Shown: piece by piece, positions 31,348-32,533 of the stretch
Position numbering within the stretch: position 1 is the first letter of the stretch
Layout: each line of letters begins with the position of its first letter
From: F23-B02 sp963640555
GTDB lineage: Bacteria; Bacillota; Clostridia; Oscillospirales; Oscillospiraceae
Direction of reading: 5' to 3'
Assembly: GCA_963640555.1 (NCBI GenBank)
Contig: CAVHZB010000022.1
Coordinates: 1-32,533, forward strand
Length of the DNA stretch: 32,533 nucleotides
Notes under the pieces: generated by a model
What the model was told of the DNA's origin: nothing
The model's input: the letters and a program-made list of their open reading frames with translations, nothing else
The model's database searches: none
Translations under genes and position numbers: made by a program

Positions 31348-32178
31348 TCAATATCTGGGCATCCACCCGTTGTCAAATGTGTTTCTTGCCGCGTCCTGCT
31401 CGGTGAGCTGCTTATAGTATCCCGCCACAGTCAGCTGCATATACGGATAAACATAGAACTGAACGAGCACTCCGAGCCCCACTACCGTGAGTATATCCGT
31501 TAACATGGAGTGCGGCAGCGTGAGCGCTATCTCGCTGCCCGCATAGTTTACTGCAGCGACGAGGAACGCCCATCCGATAAAGCTCAGGTCGAGCACAAAA
31601 AGCTCGCCCTTATGCCCCGTCATGAGGCGCTTGCTCTCTCTTATGCACTGCATAACGCTCATCTCCGGGTGTTCGAGCACCAGATAGATCGCCATACGGT
31701 AGCGGTAATATGCGATAACGCCGGGGAAAAACAGCAGCATCGCCCAGAGCGTTATGAAGAATATCTCAACGATATACAGCCATATGATGCGGAAAAACAT
31801 CGCAAAGCCGTCGAATATGTTCCAGTAGCTTGCCTCAAAGCCCCTGACATTGTTCAGGCAGAAGATCGCAAAGCCCGCACCGAGCATGGCGCTCACAATG
31901 CTTATGGCAAGGTCGAGCAGCGATGCCGCCGGAGTCGGTGCCACCTGCTGCACGGCATACGCAAACTGGTCAGGATCAATATAATTGCCGTTTTCAAACT
32001 CAACGAAAAACTGCTGAAGCTGGTTGCTGAACGAGCTTGCATACCCGCCGACCAGCTTATATGATAAAAATGCAAGCACTGCGGTTATGAGTATGTAAAT
32101 GATTCCGGCCACCACCGGCTTGGGCCGGGCGTGTCCTATAAGATTTTTTGATTGCTGCTTTAAAAGCCTTCGGTCCAT
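31348..32178 (-). CDS. DUF975 family integral membrane protein
   Basis: The 276-residue protein starts at ATG 32178 behind GGGAGG. It has several hydrophobic stretches (VVAGIIYILITAVLAFLSYK, ISIVSAMLGAGFAIFCL, FFRIIWLYIVEIFFITLWAML, SFIGWAFLVAAV, TVVGLGVLVQFYVYPY). The cytoplasmic motif PGVIAYYRYRMA and CIRESKRLMTGHKGELFVLD is diagnostic of DUF975 proteins of Firmicutes. Function is unknown. The next gene, a beta-CASP nuclease, starts eight bases after its stop, so both are likely in one transcript. Confidence 0.9.
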   Translation of the reverse strand: MDRRLLKQQSKNLIGHARPKPVVAGIIYILITAVLAFLSYKLVGGYASSFSNQLQQFFVEFENGNYIDPDQFAYAVQQVAPTPAASLLDLAISIVSAMLGAGFAIFCLNNVRGFEASYWNIFDGFAMFFRIIWLYIVEIFFITLWAMLLFFPGVIAYYRYRMAIYLVLEHPEMSVMQCIRESKRLMTGHKGELFVLDLSFIGWAFLVAAVNYAGSEIALTLPHSMLTDILTVVGLGVLVQFYVYPYMQLTVAGYYKQLTEQDAARNTFDNGWMPRY

Positions 32179-32207
32179 ATGAGAAACCTCCCGATACTAA
32201 TAAGTTG

Positions 32208-32216
32208 ATTATATCA
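32208..32216 (-). promoter_or_regulatory. Extended -10 promoter for the DUF975-nuclease operon
   Basis: On the minus strand TGATATAAT (32216-32208) is a full extended -10, 30 bases upstream of the start. The -35 region is weak (TTATTT at 17 bases). Confidence 0.65.
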
Positions 32217-32281
32217 TCGTTTCTTATGAAATAACATAGCTGCGGTGAAAAAATATTAAAAACTGTTAGTGAACAAATTGC

Positions 32282-32310
32282 TTGACAAGTCGTTTAAGTA
32301 ATGCTATTAT
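32282..32310 (+). promoter_or_regulatory. Promoter of tRNA-Leu
   Basis: TTGACA (32282-32287), a 17-base spacer and TATTAT (32305-32310) lie 18 bases upstream of the tRNA 5' end. One base deviates from consensus. Confidence 0.88.
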
Positions 32311-32328
32311 TATCAGGCACTTAATTAT

Positions 32329-32416
32329 GCGCGAGTGGTGGAATTGGCAGACTCGCTAGATTCAGGTTCTAGTGCTCACTCCGGGCGTGCGGGTTCAAGT
32401 CCCGCCTCGCGCACCA
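32329..32416 (+). tRNA. tRNA-Leu (anticodon CAG)
   Basis: The acceptor arms are GCGCGAG (32329-32335) and CTCGCGC (32406-32412). The anticodon stem CTAGA/TCTAG encloses the loop TTCAGGT, so the anticodon is CAG, reading CUG codons. A long variable arm follows, as expected for a class II tRNA (Leu), then a T arm with the GGTTCAAGTCC pattern. The discriminator is A32413 and CCA is encoded at 32414-32416. Its own promoter and terminator flank it. Confidence 0.96.
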
Positions 32417-32424
32417 ATTTGAGC

Positions 32425-32460
32425 AAAATCCCGCAGTCATTGAAACTGCGGGATTTTCTT
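32425..32460 (+). terminator. Rho-independent terminator after tRNA-Leu
   Basis: Arms 32425-32437 and 32445-32457 are perfect complements (13 bp, AAAATCCCGCAGT) with a 7-base loop and a T-rich tail. It can also work on the minus strand. Confidence 0.88.
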
Positions 32461-32533
32461 TGTTTACCAATGGTTTGCGCCACATCCACGCCCAGACCGT
32501 TTTTATCAAACATTATGCGCCGCTTATACCTGC

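Noticed and set aside
32461..32533. Possible gene end or integrated element after tRNA-Leu
   Set aside because: Only 73 bases remain; a short minus-strand frame there runs on into the terminator and tRNA, so nothing can be supported, and no attachment-site repeat can be tested.
1..32533. CRISPR arrays, insertion sequences or transposases
   Set aside because: No regularly spaced direct repeats, terminal inverted repeats or transposase motifs were seen anywhere in the window.

Overview
The window looks like chromosomal DNA from a Gram-positive anaerobe of the class Clostridia, most likely an Oscillospiraceae/Ruminococcaceae-type gut bacterium. The signs are moderately high GC with AT-rich promoters, strong GGAGG ribosome sites, a BofC-like sporulation-type protein, a DUF1292 protein, a sodium-pump oxaloacetate decarboxylase with split subunits, a DUF975 membrane protein and a CBS-domain pyrophosphatase. 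The genus cannot be named from this sequence alone.

Layout. (1) 1-215 is the 3' end of NADP-type glutamate dehydrogenase, followed by a perfect 18-bp bidirectional terminator. (2) 272-8675, minus strand, is a compact phage-derived cassette of 13 genes. In transcription order these are small terminase, large terminase, portal, prohead protease, decoration protein, major capsid, three connector/tail-completion proteins, two small unknowns, a LysM tail protein, a gp44/XkdQ-like hub and a 57-residue spike-tip-like protein. All frames are intact and most genes abut or overlap. I see no integrase, repressor, lysis gene, sheath, tape measure or fibre. (3) 8735-9044, minus strand, holds two terminators and a structured RNA that is probably 6S RNA. 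(4) 9076-9765, minus strand, encodes a DUF1292 protein and a BofC-like exported protein. (5) 9975-12408, plus strand, encodes a class A penicillin-binding protein and a small conserved-type protein of unknown function. (6) 12560-15929, plus strand, is an oxaloacetate decarboxylase Na+ pump operon (carboxyltransferase, OadG, biotin carrier, OadB). (7) 16090-18392, plus strand, is an ABC exporter pair. (8) 18449-27897, minus strand, is one aromatic amino-acid operon. It carries all seven shikimate steps plus the phenylalanine and tyrosine branches and an aminotransferase, behind a consensus promoter and a Phe/Tyr-rich leader peptide with an attenuator. (9) 28013-32178, minus strand, encodes a CBS-domain pyrophosphatase, a beta-CASP metallo-beta-lactamase nuclease and a DUF975 protein. 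(10) 32329-32416, plus strand, is tRNA-Leu(CAG), with its own promoter and terminator.

How it works together. The operon in (8) converts phosphoenolpyruvate and erythrose-4-phosphate to chorismate, then to prephenate, phenylpyruvate and 4-hydroxyphenylpyruvate, and finally Phe and Tyr. The leader peptide has four Phe, two Tyr and one Trp codon in its second half, followed by mutually exclusive RNA pairings that fit classical ribosome-mediated attenuation. The decarboxylase operon would couple oxaloacetate decarboxylation to Na+ export.

The two most notable items are the attenuator and the phage-derived cassette. The cassette keeps DNA packaging, head and hub genes but has lost the tail length and contraction genes, and it sits between terminators beside housekeeping genes. 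It could be a decaying prophage or a domesticated particle; the sequence alone does not decide this.
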